From Hydractinia symbiolongicarpus (lineage: Eukaryota; Cnidaria; Hydrozoa; Anthoathecata; Hydractiniidae), in the NCBI RefSeq assembly GCF_029227915.1, contig NC_079876.1:26943828-27007827 (forward strand): 64,000 bases of DNA, read 5' to 3'. A program made the translations under genes and the position numbers. Below the pieces are notes generated by a model. It was given only the letters and a program-made list of their open reading frames with translations. It made no database searches and was not told where the DNA came from. Shown one piece after another: positions 48,801 to 61,219 of this stretch. The first letter of the stretch is position 1. Each line of letters starts with the position of its first letter.

Positions 48801-49449
48801 TGTGGTTGGTAGCTAGCATCTCTTAACTGATAAATGTTCTAAATCTAAACTATATGCAAACTATATTTTAATTTCACAATGAAAAGATACCTCCACTCCA
48901 AAAAAAAGTTTGAATAGAACAGTTGAAAAATAACTTTTTGTCAGGCCACAAAATATTTATTTTTATTGTGCACGATAAATCGAGCTCAGTGTTCAAGTAA
49001 TGGTACACAATCATGTACGCTCAGAACCTGGCACGTCAACAAGAAAATATGGGGAATTGGTGCCGTAATCATGTACATGTTAAAGGTTGCCTCCTGCGAA
49101 AAATCAAGTTAGCAAAAATAAAAGATTTGTGAAAGTTCCCTGGAAATCTTTTTTATTTTTTTGAAAAATCTCTATCTGTTCTCGAAATATTTGTCTTAAA
49201 AGTTGCGCTAATTATGCGAAATTAGGACACCATGGGTTAGCATTGAGCAAAATTATGGTAACTAAATATTGAAATTTATGTAAAATGTTCAAAGCATGTC
49301 AAAGTTAATGGCCAGAAAACATTTTTAACTCTATATGGCTTGTCAACAATGTTAAATATAACACCCTCGCAGACCATACTCATGACATCATGCATAATTG
49401 GTGAATCTTCTTAGTCCAAATACTAAAGAACCAATCAAGATGATGATGA

Positions 49450-49752
49450 TGATGATGTGCATATTTTACATGGCTAGCCTCACAAATTTCTAGGGATATA
49501 CCCTGTCTATTATTTGCAGGAGGGGCCATGGCTTAGACGGGGAGTCCTAAAGTATTTAATGCTCATTTTGTGCTACACAGACTCAATTAGGGTCCGTGCT
49601 TCACCAACTTAAACAACTCCCTGCAACATCCAACCGCCCGCACAGTGTGCCATCTCCCCAATTTCCCTCACATGGCTTGGATTAACCCGGGGCTGTGGTA
49701 ACATTCACTTCCTCATATTGAATTGCCGGCAAGAGGAAGGGATCCCAGTCTG
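49450..49752 (-). mobile_element. tRNA-derived SINE, long 3' tail version
   Basis: The reverse complement carries the same body as the copy at 30712-30955 (GCCGGCAATTCAATATGAGG.., TTACCACAGCCC.., TTAAATACT). It then continues into a 3' part (TAAGCCATGGCCCCTCCTG, GGGTATATCCCT, AGGCTAGCCATG) that the 30712 copy lacks. It ends in a (CAT)n microsatellite, seen as GATGATGAT at 49438-49456. The B-box is degraded. Confidence 0.75.
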
Positions 49753-50876
49753 TGCCAAGAATTATAAAAAACATATTCGTTATCTCTCCTTTTTAACTAC
49801 ATATAAATATATATCATTTACCTGTAAATGTTACAGCGGCAGTGCTTCTTATGCTTGAAGTTTGTTAATTGTCATTGTAGTCTCGTCACTTTTGAGGACA
49901 AAACACGCAAAGGGAAGACACAAATCTTACTTTATCAGCATAAAAAGTCCTGCTGTGTTTTTTTTCAGCTTGTGTTCAGATAGTTCTAGTTTGCCTTGAT
50001 TGTTCTCAGGTTTAGGGTGTCAGTTTTTTCAGGAATGTCTTTAATATATATTGTTGAAATGCCAGGAAAAACTTGTGTAGTTTTGATACATTAGGAAGAT
50101 GTAAAGGGTCAATGAAATATTGGCAAGGATAAAATTTCTAATTTTAGTAATTTTGAGTTAATGCTGTTTGTCAACTTAGTAAAATAGCTAAAAAAGTGCC
50201 ATTCCTCAATATTTGTGTGAGAGATTGCAGCTTTGTCTAGGATATTTTTAATATGTATGTTGCGCCAAATTTCAAGTTGAGGTTTTTTTTCGGCAACTTA
50301 CACATTTTTTGCCGGTGATCTCATGAATAGCACAACCGGTGTCGATTCAATTCTACTATTGTGTCACTTCTTCGAATTGCACTTGTCGGCTGTCGGCTGT
50401 AAACGAAAACAATCTATTAGCAATAGAACAAACTCAAAATTTAATAATAGCACAATATTAGAGAAGCCCGATAATTTTTAACGAAGGGCTGAACCTTAAT
50501 TACATCAAGTAAGTATAAGAAAGTTACTTGGATATGTATTTAAAAAAATTTTTCAGATGCAAACTTAATGCATGGTACATACTTTAAAAATTGCTTTAAA
50601 ACAATTCAAAATTATGTTGCGTATAGCACCTGTTGAAACTACTTTTATGTGGGTGCAGCTCAACTACACTAAAATAATAATTTTTCAGAAGAAAAAGTTT
50701 GAAGATTAAATTACCCCATGTCCACAAACAAAACAGGTCAAATTGTATAAACCTGAGTCTTTTCTTTTAAGAAAACTTTCTTTTGGATTGTAATATATTA
50801 GATAAGTTGTCTTCATAATCATATGGTACATAATATAGGTATATACCGTGTAGACAATAGAGAGATGTGCATTTAC

Positions 50877-51203
50877 CATGAGAAATGGTTAGGTGGATGT
50901 GTAACGCCAGTCTGAGAGAGAAAGAGTTCAGATGAGTTAAGAAGCTGGCTAATATATATAGCGTTAAGATTTTTTAAAAAGAATTACACTTAGAAAGAAT
51001 AGAGGAGGATAATTGAGTAAGAGAGTGTTAAGACTTGTAGTTCCGGGGGCAAAGCCCTGAGGTATAGGCTGAAAAAGACTTGATAGGAGGAATTTCAGTT
51101 TAGATCTAACACAGACTAGATTGGAAGAGGATTATTTATATCCCGTCCAACCCATGCTAGCGTGAAAACAGACGTTAGCTGGGAATGATGTTGATGATGA
51201 ATC
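50877..51203 (+). mobile_element. 5'-truncated copy of the downstream non-LTR family
   Basis: It shows clear base-by-base similarity to 53798-54160: GGTTAGGTGGATGTGTAA, GCCAGTCTGAGAG, AAAGAGTTCAGATGAG, GATCTAACACAG and CGTCCAACCCATGCTAGC, ending in GAATGATG. It has many indels and is older or more decayed than the longer copy. The truncation leaves only the C-terminal domain and 3' end. Confidence 0.8.
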
Positions 51204-51253
51204 CCTGAATTCAAATCGACTAAAAAGCACAAAGCTAGTGTGACCACACCATA

Positions 51254-51534
51254 GATGTGCATATTTTACATGGCTAGCCTCACAAATATCGAGGGATATA
51301 CCCTGTCTATTATTTCCAGGAGGGGCCATGGCTTAGATGGAGAGTCCTAGAGTATTTAAAGCTCATTTTGAGCTACGCAGACCCAATTAGAGCCCGCGCT
51401 CTACTAGACAACTCCCTGCAACATCCAACGGCCCACACAGTGTGCCATCTTCCCAATTTCCCTCACATGGCTTGGGTTAACCCGGGGCTATGGTAACATT
51501 CACTCGCCCGTGTTGAATCACCGTCAAGAGGATT
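51254..51534 (-). mobile_element. tRNA-derived SINE, long 3' tail version
   Basis: It is a second minus-strand copy, very similar to 49450-49752 throughout the body and the extended 3' part. It sits between the truncated and the long non-LTR copies, with only a few tens of bases on either side. Confidence 0.75.
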
Positions 51535-51540
51535 TATTAT

Positions 51541-54160
51541 CTTTGTTTGTGTAAGTGAAACCATTCACCCAAAAAATCCAAGAAAAAAATAATTTCTTGA
51601 GATTTGGGAGCAGAAATAAGGAAGGGGAGAGATTGCTTGAGTTTGGAATGGCAACGGACATGGTGGTTTGCAACACATCATTCAGTAAGAGACAGAGTAG
51701 GCTGATAACATATGAGTCAGGTGGTTGTAAGACACAGATAGATTACTTTTTGGTTAGAAAGTCAGACAAGAAAGTGGTGAAGGACGTGAAAGTTATATCG
51801 GGGGAAGAGTGTGTTTCCCAGCATAGGTTGCTGGTTTGTGATATTATCTTGAAGAGTGTCAAAGAAGCCAAGGGAAAGTACAGGCCCCGTCGAAAAGTCT
51901 GGAAGCTGAAGGAAGAGATTGTAGCAAGACAATTTAGTGCAAAAGTTCAGCAGTTAGCCTACAATAGTCAATGTAATAGTGACAATGTTGAAAGTACTTG
52001 GACTACTTTGAAGAATTGTCTTCTAGAAGCTTCTGATGATACCTGTGGGTGGACGAAAGGACCAGCTAGACATAGACAGAGCTGGTGGTGGAATAATGAG
52101 GTTGACCAGTGTATAAAGGAAAAGAGGAAACTTTGGAAATAGTGGAAGTCGGGTGGTAGTAAAAATATTTACTTAGAAGCTAAGCGTCGGGCTCGTACAG
52201 CAGTGTATAAGGCAAAATCAGAAGCAGAGAGAAACAGATTTGCAGATGTGTTAAGAAGGGAAGACCAGCGCAATGAGGTATTCAAGATAGCAAAGCAAAT
52301 GAAGAAGACTAATCAAGATATTGTAGGTGAGAAGTGTATACGTAATGATGAAGGTGTTTTGGCTAGCACAGAGGAGGAGAAAAGGGTAGCTTGGAAGAAT
52401 CATTATCAGAGGTTGCTTAACACTGAGTTTGATTGGGACGAGGATAATTTGTCTGATGATGATGTCGTAGAAGGGCCAGCTATGCAGATCAAGACAGAAT
52501 GGGTAGTGGAGGCTATTAGGAAAATGAAGATTGGCAAGGCTGCAGGAGTATCAGGTATTGTTGCAGAGATGGTAAAAGCATCTGGATATATTGGAGTTGA
52601 GCTTATTACAAGTCTTGCTAACCAGATTATAAAGGATGGTGCTATTCCGAGTGAGTGGCAGTCGAGTGTAATAGGGAATTGTTTCAAGGGCAAGGGTGAT
52701 GCATTAGAAAGGGGTAACTATAGAGGTTTGAAGTTGGTTGATCAAGTAATGAAAGTTATTGAAAGAGTGATTGATAAGTTACTTAGAGAAAGAATTGATA
52801 TAGATAAGATGCAATTTGGTTTTGTTCCAGGGCGTGGCACTACAAATGCAATATTTTTACTCAGACAGCTTCAGGAAAAGTATTTAGGAAAGAGAAAGAA
52901 TCTCTATTTTGCCTTTGTAGATTTAGAGAAAGCTTTTGATAGAGTGCCACATAAAGTTATTTGGTGGGCTATGAAAAAATTAGGTTGGATGAGTGGATAG
53001 TTACAATGGTACAGTCTATGTACAGCAATTCTAGAAGTCGTGTCAGAATTCACTTAGTGATGAATTTAGTGGAAATGTTGGTGTACATCAGGGTTCTGTA
53101 CTTAGTCCTTTGTTGTTTATTCTAGTCTTAGAGGCGCTGTAGATGGAGTTCAGAACAGGTTGTCCATGGGAGTTATTGTATGCAGATGATTTGGTTCTCA
53201 TAGCAGAGTCGATGGAAGAATTAGTTGAAAAGTTTGAGAAGTGGAAGAAAGGACTAGAAGAGAAAGGGCTGAAGGTAAACACAGCAAAGTCTAAAGTCAT
53301 GATAAGTAGCATTGCAGCCAAGTGTGACCTTGTAGTTGGAAAGTGGCCTTGTGGAGTTTGCAGGAAAGGGGTTGGTAGTAACTCAATTTTTTGTCAGACT
53401 TGCAAGCATTGGGTACATAAGAAGTGCAGTAGTATTAGTGGAAGGTTAAGAGCTGGCATACAGTTTGTATGCAAGCGTTGCAAAGGTGAGATTATAGAGA
53501 ATGAAGTATTTCCAGCTTTAATGATGTACAACAGTGGCTCGTTAGAGATAGTTAAGAACTTCTGTTACTTAGGTGATATGTTGGGCAGTGAAGGGGGTGT
53601 TGGAAGAAGTGTTACTTGCAGGATAGGTTCTGCTTGGAAAAAGTTTAGAGAGTTACTTCCTTTATTGACTAGCAGAGTCCTGTCAATTGAGGTAAAAGGT
53701 AGGTTGTATGAGGCCTGTGTAAGAAGTGTTATGTTGTACGGTAGTGAGACATGGGCAGTGAAGCAGGAAGATCTTGACCGTTTAGAAAGGAATGATATGA
53801 GAATGGTTAGGTGGATGTGTAATGCCAGTCTGAGAGACAGAAAGAGTTCAGATGAGCTAAGAAGCAGGCTAAGTCTCCGTAGAATTAAAGATGTTATCCA
53901 GATAAGAAGATTGAATTGGCTGGGGCACTTGGAAAGAATGGAGGAGGATAATTGGGTAAGAAAGTGTAGAGACTTGATAGTTCCTGGGGCAAAGCCCAGA
54001 GGCACACCGAGAAAGACTTGGCAGGAGGTTATAAGGACAGACTTGATAGAGAGGAAGTTGAGTTTAGATCTAACACAGTCTAGATCAGATTGGAAGAGGG
54101 TCATTAATATACCCCGTCCAACCCATGCTAGCATGGAAAACGGACGTTAAGCTGAGAATG
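51541..54160 (+). mobile_element. non-LTR retrotransposon with PHD-like finger after the reverse transcriptase
   Basis: The element is 5'-truncated. It opens within an endonuclease C-terminal part (QIDYFLV, QHRLL; 51555-52142), separated by a TAG from the RT (52203-53000, with FVDLEKAFD and FGFVPGRGT). After further frameshifts come HQGSVLSPLLF and LLYADDLVLIA (about 53090-53200). A Cys/His finger WPCGVCRK..CQTCKHWVHKKC..CKRCKG (about 53345-53500) follows. The C-terminal segment has YGSETWAV and LNWLGHLERM and ends at 54150. The 3' end is a GAATGATGAT tract. At least one stop and three frameshifts make it inactive. The RT-finger-tail layout is known from non-LTR families in cnidarians, echinoderms and molluscs; the exact clade is uncertain. 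Confidence 0.85.
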
Positions 54161-54462
54161 ATGATCATATGATTAAAGAAAGTAATCAATCAACAAGGAC
54201 AGTTAGTATTCTGACCTCAAAAAAGTTGTTCATGACCCAGTATTATTTCTCCACACCATATCTTTTTAATTTCCCAGTGGTAAAAAAACTATGCTAGCTT
54301 CACTTGCCATCACTAAAACCAATTAAAGTTTGTAAATTTTGTTTAATGTTTTAATTTTAGAGTAGCTGCCTATAGCTTGTAAATTTTTTTCAATGTTTTA
54401 TTTTAGAGTAGCTGGTTATAGCTCTATACACTTACTAAGCTGCAACAGTCACATTGTTAACT

Positions 54463-57400
54463 ATGGTCAAAGAAAAAATCAAGAAAGGTATATTATAGAT
54501 GTCGTATAGCTGTGCCGAAATTAAATTAGCTCATGAATTTTCTAACACAAGTTAGCACACATTCTAATGTGTGCTAACTTGTAACACTCAGAGTTGTGTT
54601 AGCATTTTTAAACATTATTGAAGGCATTATATAAAGTGAAAAGTACTTGATTTCGTAGATCATCAAGTTTGTGAGGTTATTTTTTATGTGTTTTTATTAG
54701 GTGTGACCAAGGATGATGAAGCTGTCAGTAAATTTGATGGCTTTGGTGTGGACTTCAAGTGCAAAGTAAGTTTGTTGAATTAATTTTTAACATTCAAGAA
54801 CTTTAATAAACAGAGAAAAAAATCTATTCTTAATATGCGAAAAATTTGATGTGTTTGTGAGGGACAATACTGATATGTACTTTTTCTCCTTAAAATAATT
54901 GAGAAACTCTGCAAAATAACATGATCCTAATACATCAAAATGTTTTTGATTTTTTTTATGTTTATTAACGATTCTTGGATGATGTTAGAAAAATTAAAGC
55001 ATGATATTTTTTGACCACTGATTTGATCAGCGTTATCGGCTGTACACAATAGCAGCAAGGTACTTTGTAGAGGGTCTGATTATTTCTGACATCATCAAAA
55101 TTTTAAATTCCCTTAATAATAAATTTGTTAGAATTAACTTTTGTGTTTAATTATACAGTAAAAGTTTCCTTTTAAATAATGAAAGTTATTTTTCTTAATG
55201 TTTTTACTTTTTTAGCTGATTGGCTTTACAAGTGTACCAGCTGCTCGTGGAGATGATATATGTCAAGAAGCTTTAAACCAATTAACAGTACGTCACTACT
55301 TACCTTCAATAATACTCGATTTCTGTGTTCAAAATTATAATTATTATGTCCATGATCCTACTGTGGTTTAAATGTTTTTAATAAAAATCCCTTGGAGTTA
55401 AACATGTTCCACATGGTCGGAATCTGTTCTGCGTTTTTAGTTTTATTTCCTTTTGTTCAATTTCAAGGCTCAAGCATTACGAAATAATAAAGAAAAGAAA
55501 AGTCACAAGCAAAAAATTACAGTCAATATAACATTCCGGGGCATTAGGTTACTTGATGAAGCTTCAGAGGTATGGAAACTAAATTGTTTTTTGTCTTTTT
55601 GTTTTTCCTATACACTGACTATATTTCACGGCTTACCATGAAATCAGTTGATTATCAGGAATTTAGACCCGAAGTATCGAAGCATGGCAATTACAAAACA
55701 ATTGAATATTAAAACGTGGTATTCGAACTGCATCCATCTTTTTAATAGAATTTTTTTTTCTAGCGAATGGAATATGCACATCCTATACAAAGAATTTCCT
55801 ACATCAGTCATGACAATAATGATAAGAGAACTTTTGGATATATCGTTGGTACTAAAGATGGCTACAAATTGTTTGCTATCAAGGCGATGAAAGAGGTAGG
55901 TATCAGTACCTTGTTCGTTAGTTATTATATGCTCACTGACAGTTTAACTTCACATATTTTCCATTGTAAAAGGTCAGTTTACTTTTGATGTATGTTTGGC
56001 ATGAAGTAAGCAAAATGTTTGTCTCAATCCTTTTTCTTGACAACATAAAATTCATTGGAAATTTTACTGAAAGTTTTGTCATTTATAATAATTTGTGATT
56101 TCCACTACAACAAATTAGAAATGTGTGTGGTAACAATTTTTAAAGTGAGGTGTGTCTTCTCGGAGTCAATTTGTAAACAGAGACCTACTGGGGCGTCTAA
56201 TAGAAGCATGTAATACATGCTTTAAATTGAAGGCTTTTTCATATTTTTAAGGCTGAACAAATAACAAAAACATTAAAAGAATTATTCCAGGAAGTATTCG
56301 AGAGGCACCAAGCACAGAAACGTGCTCAAGAAAACATAAAAAACGACACACCGGTAGCCGAACCTGCTAAATTAGCAGCAACTGAGGAGAAAAAAGCAGA
56401 AGCGCCATCAACCACTGGTCTAATAGATGTTGGAGAAGAAGCTAAACAGGTCTGCTTCATTTACATTTTGAAAATACAGTAAAACAAGCGTAGCCAAAAA
56501 AATCTTAAATTTTTTAGGATTGGGTTTGTTTCTCTTTGGGTTTTTTATGATATTTATACTGTCTAAGTCGAAATGTGACTATTGCCTAACCGAACAACTG
56601 TTTTACACACCAAATAAAAGTTTTCGGCCAAATAATAATTTCGGTAAGTTTTTCATGGCTTTAAGAAATGTCAATATAAGGTACTGTTTTGCTGCTATTA
56701 TCATCGTCCTTTGGATACAAACGCCATTTCTTTATGGTTTGTCATTCTTTCTTTTTTGTACCTTTGATGTATTTTTCGTGCAGGATGGAGATCCATTTTC
56801 AGTGGATTGGGGACAACTTAACGAGCAGATACAAGTTATGCAAAGTGTAAGTACGTTCTGTAGAAGTTGTTTTGTAAACCCATCTTGGTCATAGATAAAT
56901 AAGAAAATGTAAGTAAGGAAGTAACGGAAAGTTTTAACGCCCTTTGGGATTCCATCCTAATGGCTGGCTCTTCGTCCCCTTTGACTGTAACTACCGCCAG
57001 AGACACGTATAGCTTTGCTCTAACTTACTTGCCTGCCACTCAAGCCGGTTAGCGGTCAATAGATGGCACCAATTGGGCAGAAAACATTACATTTGAAGTG
57101 CGCCAGAGTGAGAAATTGAACCTGAACCCTTATGATTACAAGCCGAATGCGCTACCACTACACTCTCTCCGTAGTAAAAATGTATATTGAGTTCTTTAAT
57201 AGGACGGATTGTGTATTCCATTGAGAAATAAAACGCACAAAGGCGATTGGAGTTAGTACAAAGTGGGAAAAGATCTTTGCCCGTGTTTTGTCTGGAAACT
57301 ATTATTTATGTTTCAGGATGGCATTCCGAACTCAGATTCATCTGATATGCTGTCCGACTTACAGTTTGGGAATACGAGGGATCCCTTTGCTCCTCAACCT

Positions 57401-58132
57401 GCTCTGAATGATCCCTTCGCACCTACCACAAATACAAGTAGTGACTTCAACCCCTTTGGTGGCGCTAACCAGCCAACACCTACTGCTGCTGCTGCATCAG
57501 CAGATTTAGATTTCTTCGCATCACAACCACCAACTGCTACGACCACCAGCAAAAGTTCTGACGAGTTGTTCAGTCTTACCGCACCGCCTGCTGCCACTAC
57601 AGCAAATGATGCAGCTGACGGGGCTTTGTTAATGAATGACCCTTTTGCTGAGCTCAAGAAAAATATCAACGAGTTACACAAACAACAACAGCAGCAACAA
57701 CAGATATCATATGGATTTAATCCGTCCTTTCCACAATCAAACGGGTTTTCTTCCCAAACAGCGAGTAACCCGTATGCACCGCAACCTGCAGCAAATAACC
57801 CGTTTACTAATCCGAACCCGATGTATGGCAGTAATCCGATGGCTGCTGGAGCTTATGGAGCAGGACCAAAACCACCTGCCACTTCTGTAGCTCCGAATCC
57901 GTTTTTATCGCAACCAGTTCAACCACAACCACAGCAAGATATGGGGTGGACAGTCACCAGACCGACTCCTGCGCCACGCGTAGACGTGAAGAAAACAAAT
58001 ACCGCAGTGGCTGATCCATTTGCATTTTTGGATCTTCAAACAGGAGAGAAAGCGGCGCCAACTCCGCCTCAGCCGATGGTAACAAACACCACTAACAATA
58101 CAATGAATGATCCCTTTGACCTGCTAAGTTGA
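54463..58132 (+). CDS. DAB: Disabled homologue (PTB-domain endocytic adaptor)
   Basis: Eight exons encode about 490 residues: 54463-54487, 54701-54765, 55216-55287, 55468-55569, 55764-55895, 56252-56449, 56784-56846, 57317-58132. All are GT..AG and in phase. A PTB domain (about 20-155) shows KFDGFGVDFKCKLIGFTSVP, ITVNITFRGIRLLDE, HPIQRISYISHD and FGYIVG..KLFAIKA. It ends in the helix LKELFQEVFER. This is the Dab1/Dab2 PTB, which binds FxNPxY tails of LDL-receptor-family cargo and PI(4,5)P2. The C-terminal tail is low in complexity and has six DPF motifs (AP-2 alpha-ear binding), three NPF motifs (EH-domain binding), a poly-Gln run and the end DPFDLLS. Dab acts as a clathrin-linked sorting adaptor. 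The N-terminus is shorter than in vertebrate Dab; an additional upstream exon is possible. Confidence 0.92.
54547..54582. repeat. perfect 17-bp hairpin in Dab intron 1
   Basis: ACAAGTTAGCACACATT is followed by a two-base CT spacer and its exact reverse complement. It lies about 60 bases after the first coding exon and about 120 before the second. It could form a cruciform or RNA hairpin; function is unknown. Confidence 0.85.
56905..57175 (-). mobile_element. tRNA-derived SINE (tRNA-Thr-like head) in Dab intron 7
   Basis: Reading the minus strand from about 57175, GTGTAGTGGTAGCGCATTCGG (A-box region) is followed by an anticodon-loop-like CTTGTAA and a B-box-like AGGTTCAATTTC. A body of about 170 bases then runs to a TTACTTCCTTACTTACATT tail. 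The CTTGTAA loop suggests derivation from tRNA-Thr(UGU). It is distinct from the SINE family at 30712. Confidence 0.75.
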
Positions 58133-58508
58133 AGCGGTTAGTAAGTTTTGTGTTAAAGATTGACTTGCTCAGTTTATTGATGATGGGTGAGTTTTAATTC
58201 TACAAAGATTGAGTAACAAAGTTTAAACTGCGAATTGAAATAAGACATCTTTTTAAAATGTATGTGCTCCGATTGTTTATTGTTGGGCGCCATTTTACGC
58301 CATCATTGATTGCGCATTGGGGCGGTTAAGAAAAAGTTAAAATAATCTTCTTTTCGTGAGCTTCGTTTTGCTCTTACGGTCAGTAAAGCAAAATTGAAAA
58401 TTCCTCTTTTTTATTTTTGTCAGACAAAAAAAACGTAAGTAACCTCTGAACTTATAAATCAAAATTATAAATGAATATTATCAATGAATCGTGTATATTA
58501 AAAGTCAT

Positions 58509-58514
58509 AATAAA
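58509..58514 (+). terminator. candidate poly(A) signal of the Dab gene
   Basis: AATAAA lies about 380 bases after the Dab stop codon in an AT-rich region; it is the first canonical hexamer I noticed downstream. No transcript evidence is available. Confidence 0.35.
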
Positions 58515-61219
58515 AGGAGTCCTTTGAAAACTATACGTTCTTACCAACCTGAAGTAGACTCTTAAGTCTTTAATGCGAATATTGTACAGACATGATAGTT
58601 TTTTCTGCCTATCATTTTTTTACCTTTTCACAAAATGCTGCTGTGTGAAAACCAACCTTTATGAACGCCTGTTACACTTGACCCATGTGTCAGCAGCCTT
58701 ATGTGCTTTATCTTTCTGGTCAAACGTTTGAAGGAAATGTACTTATTCTTCTCAATTTGACTGATGAATATTTACTTTTTTAATTAGGTGCGTGAAACCA
58801 CGATGAACATATTGTTTTAAGATGTATGTATGTTATTTTTTTCTTTTATGCTCGTATATGTTTCGTTCATTAGCACTTGTATTTTGTAAGCTAGATATTA
58901 ACTTAGTATATAAATTGATCACACTCACTCACGCTCTAAACCAATATTGAGTGAAACGTTCGCTGTTTTGACCAGTATTAAGTCACTCCTAAATCTTTAC
59001 CTCGAGATAATTCATTGAAGCCAGATTTCTGTCCCACGAATTCTCAAATGAGATTAATGATCTGCAGAATTTCGTTTCCTAAACCCGCATGAATCTTCTT
59101 AAAGTTTAGTCCACTCTGCATCAAATTCTCTGTGTGTTCATTGGCTGACGCGCAGTAATGAACTGGCATGATTGGTAGAATCCGCTATATAAGGATGATT
59201 TGATTGGACGCTTATATTTTTTGTTTATACCGATAAAAAATAATTAAAATTAATTCTGATGAAATTATTCAGTTCCTTGAATCTACGCCGGAGAATTTTT
59301 TTACTTTTTCTCTCCATCGTAGAGTTTTTTAATAGTTTTATAGTTTTCAAGATAGCAAATTAATATATCGAAAATACTTTTTGCTTTTAAACTTTCGTAT
59401 TTCACGTTTTTTTTCTTTGTGACTAATAACTTTCTATACTCGCTTTCTCACTTGCAAATGCTTGGTTGGCAATTTTTAGGGCCCTTTCTGATTGCGATTT
59501 GATTGCTGATAACCTACAATAAATCTAATTGATTGGTCAATACGTAACAATTAAAACACTGAGCAAGGATATGTCTATTTTTGTTGTTGAGGTTATCTTG
59601 AAGTGGTTTTAGGAAATTGAGCTAATTCAGCAAAAATCTACCAGGCCTGCACTTAGTTCCCAATCCCTTTATTAGTCAATTTCATCAGTTTTAGAAATGT
59701 ATTATTTGGTAAAAGCTTTATGGATATTTTTGTATACAAAAGAGAAATTTTTTAAATTTTTTTTTACTACGAATGAATTTTTAATAGTAGATGGTAAATT
59801 TAGCTTTTTTGGATAATTCATTTATGTGACTTATGATGCGAATGGCTAGAAATTACGCCATTAACTGCATGCGTCAATCAAATATCTACAAGCACCAGCC
59901 TTCCTTATTTAGAATATTTTCTACACGCACAAATATTTCAGATATTTTTGTTGACTTTATGATTACTGAAATTGATTATATTGTTTCATTTAAGAAAGTG
60001 TTGACAATGCAAGATATATAACCATGGTTAAACGGTAACAGAAAATCTTGTGTTTGAAACCTCAGAAATAGCGATAAAATGTTTGCCCCCATCTTCAGTA
60101 AACAGTTTAGCTTCTTAAAGATGAGGAATGACATGAATTTTTGTGTTTCCCTCCTGCCGTATTGTCTACTCTCTAATTATAAATTTTTGTTTTGTTTCGA
60201 ATCATGTAATTATATATAAGATATATAGTCTAAATAAATATAATAGAATGTTTTAATAATCTTTATTTTCTTTTTTTGTTCTTTCCAATATACATTTTGC
60301 TATCATATTTATTTCTTTTTCTTTTTTTTTAATTCTTTCTCTTAATACACGCTTTTATTATTATTTCATAAAAACATGAGGCTGAAAAAGTGTTGAAGAA
60401 ATAAGCACATCATTTTTTTTTTGAACAACTTTTACTTAAGGCTGCCATTATGAATGTGTCCCCAGTGAAAGTTTTATATATCTTTTTTAGCAAGTATATA
60501 CAAGGAGGTTTGACAAGAATAATGAAATATTTTTGTATGTAATAGAGGAGAGAAGTTGTTTATCAAGTCATTTGGAATTTGAGCGAAAAAGATTTTTTAA
60601 AAAAAAAAAAAAATATTTCATAGGATTTGTGAAAAGCAACTTCTTACCCTCTATACTATACAAATATAATTTTTCAATGCAGGAATCCCTTGCCACTGTT
60701 ATACCAAAAACGAAGTCATTGGCGCGTGGTGATGAGTTTTAAAACACCTTAAAACCATTGCATTGCATTTGTTTTTTTGACGCGCTATGTTAGCAACAAT
60801 GGGATGTCTTCTTTCACATAACAGTCACTTCCAGTTATTCGTTCATCGCTGAAGCCCGCCATGGTTGGCGCTTCTAGGTTCAAAATATTTCTCGTTCATT
60901 AGTTATAATGTACTTTATTAATTCTTTTCCAATATTTTTATCTTTTCCATTAGCTGTGTATTTTCATAGCCGGACATGTGTTGAAATTTTCTTTGCGAGA
61001 AATTCGACAGGTATAGGTAACTACTTTGTACTACATCCTTCAGCAGATTATTATATTTTATTTATTTGACAGTATTTTGACACTTGCAGCTATTCTGCAT
61101 CCGAAGATATTTTTACTTTTAATCAAAGAGCTTTGAGAACAGGAAAATTCCCGCTTATGGAGAAATGTAATTTTCACGACTAGACTTTAGCTCCTTTACC
61201 TGTTTCTGAAAAAAACAGC

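Larger units (their letters stand above)
45874..54462. other. spacer between the SNX7/30-like and Dab genes
   Basis: The first 3.5 kb (to about 49450) is AT-rich with scattered CGCGAAA-type motifs and no convincing exon. A CGGTCCCAGG..CTAGGGACGGGGTC patch near 46378 may be a diverged MITE. From 49450 to 54160 it is mostly SINE and non-LTR sequence, listed separately. No host gene was found here. Confidence 0.5.

Noticed and set aside
53565-54134. 189-residue minus-strand ORF
   Set aside because: It is antisense to the C-terminal region of the plus-strand non-LTR element, whose protein motifs are on the plus strand.
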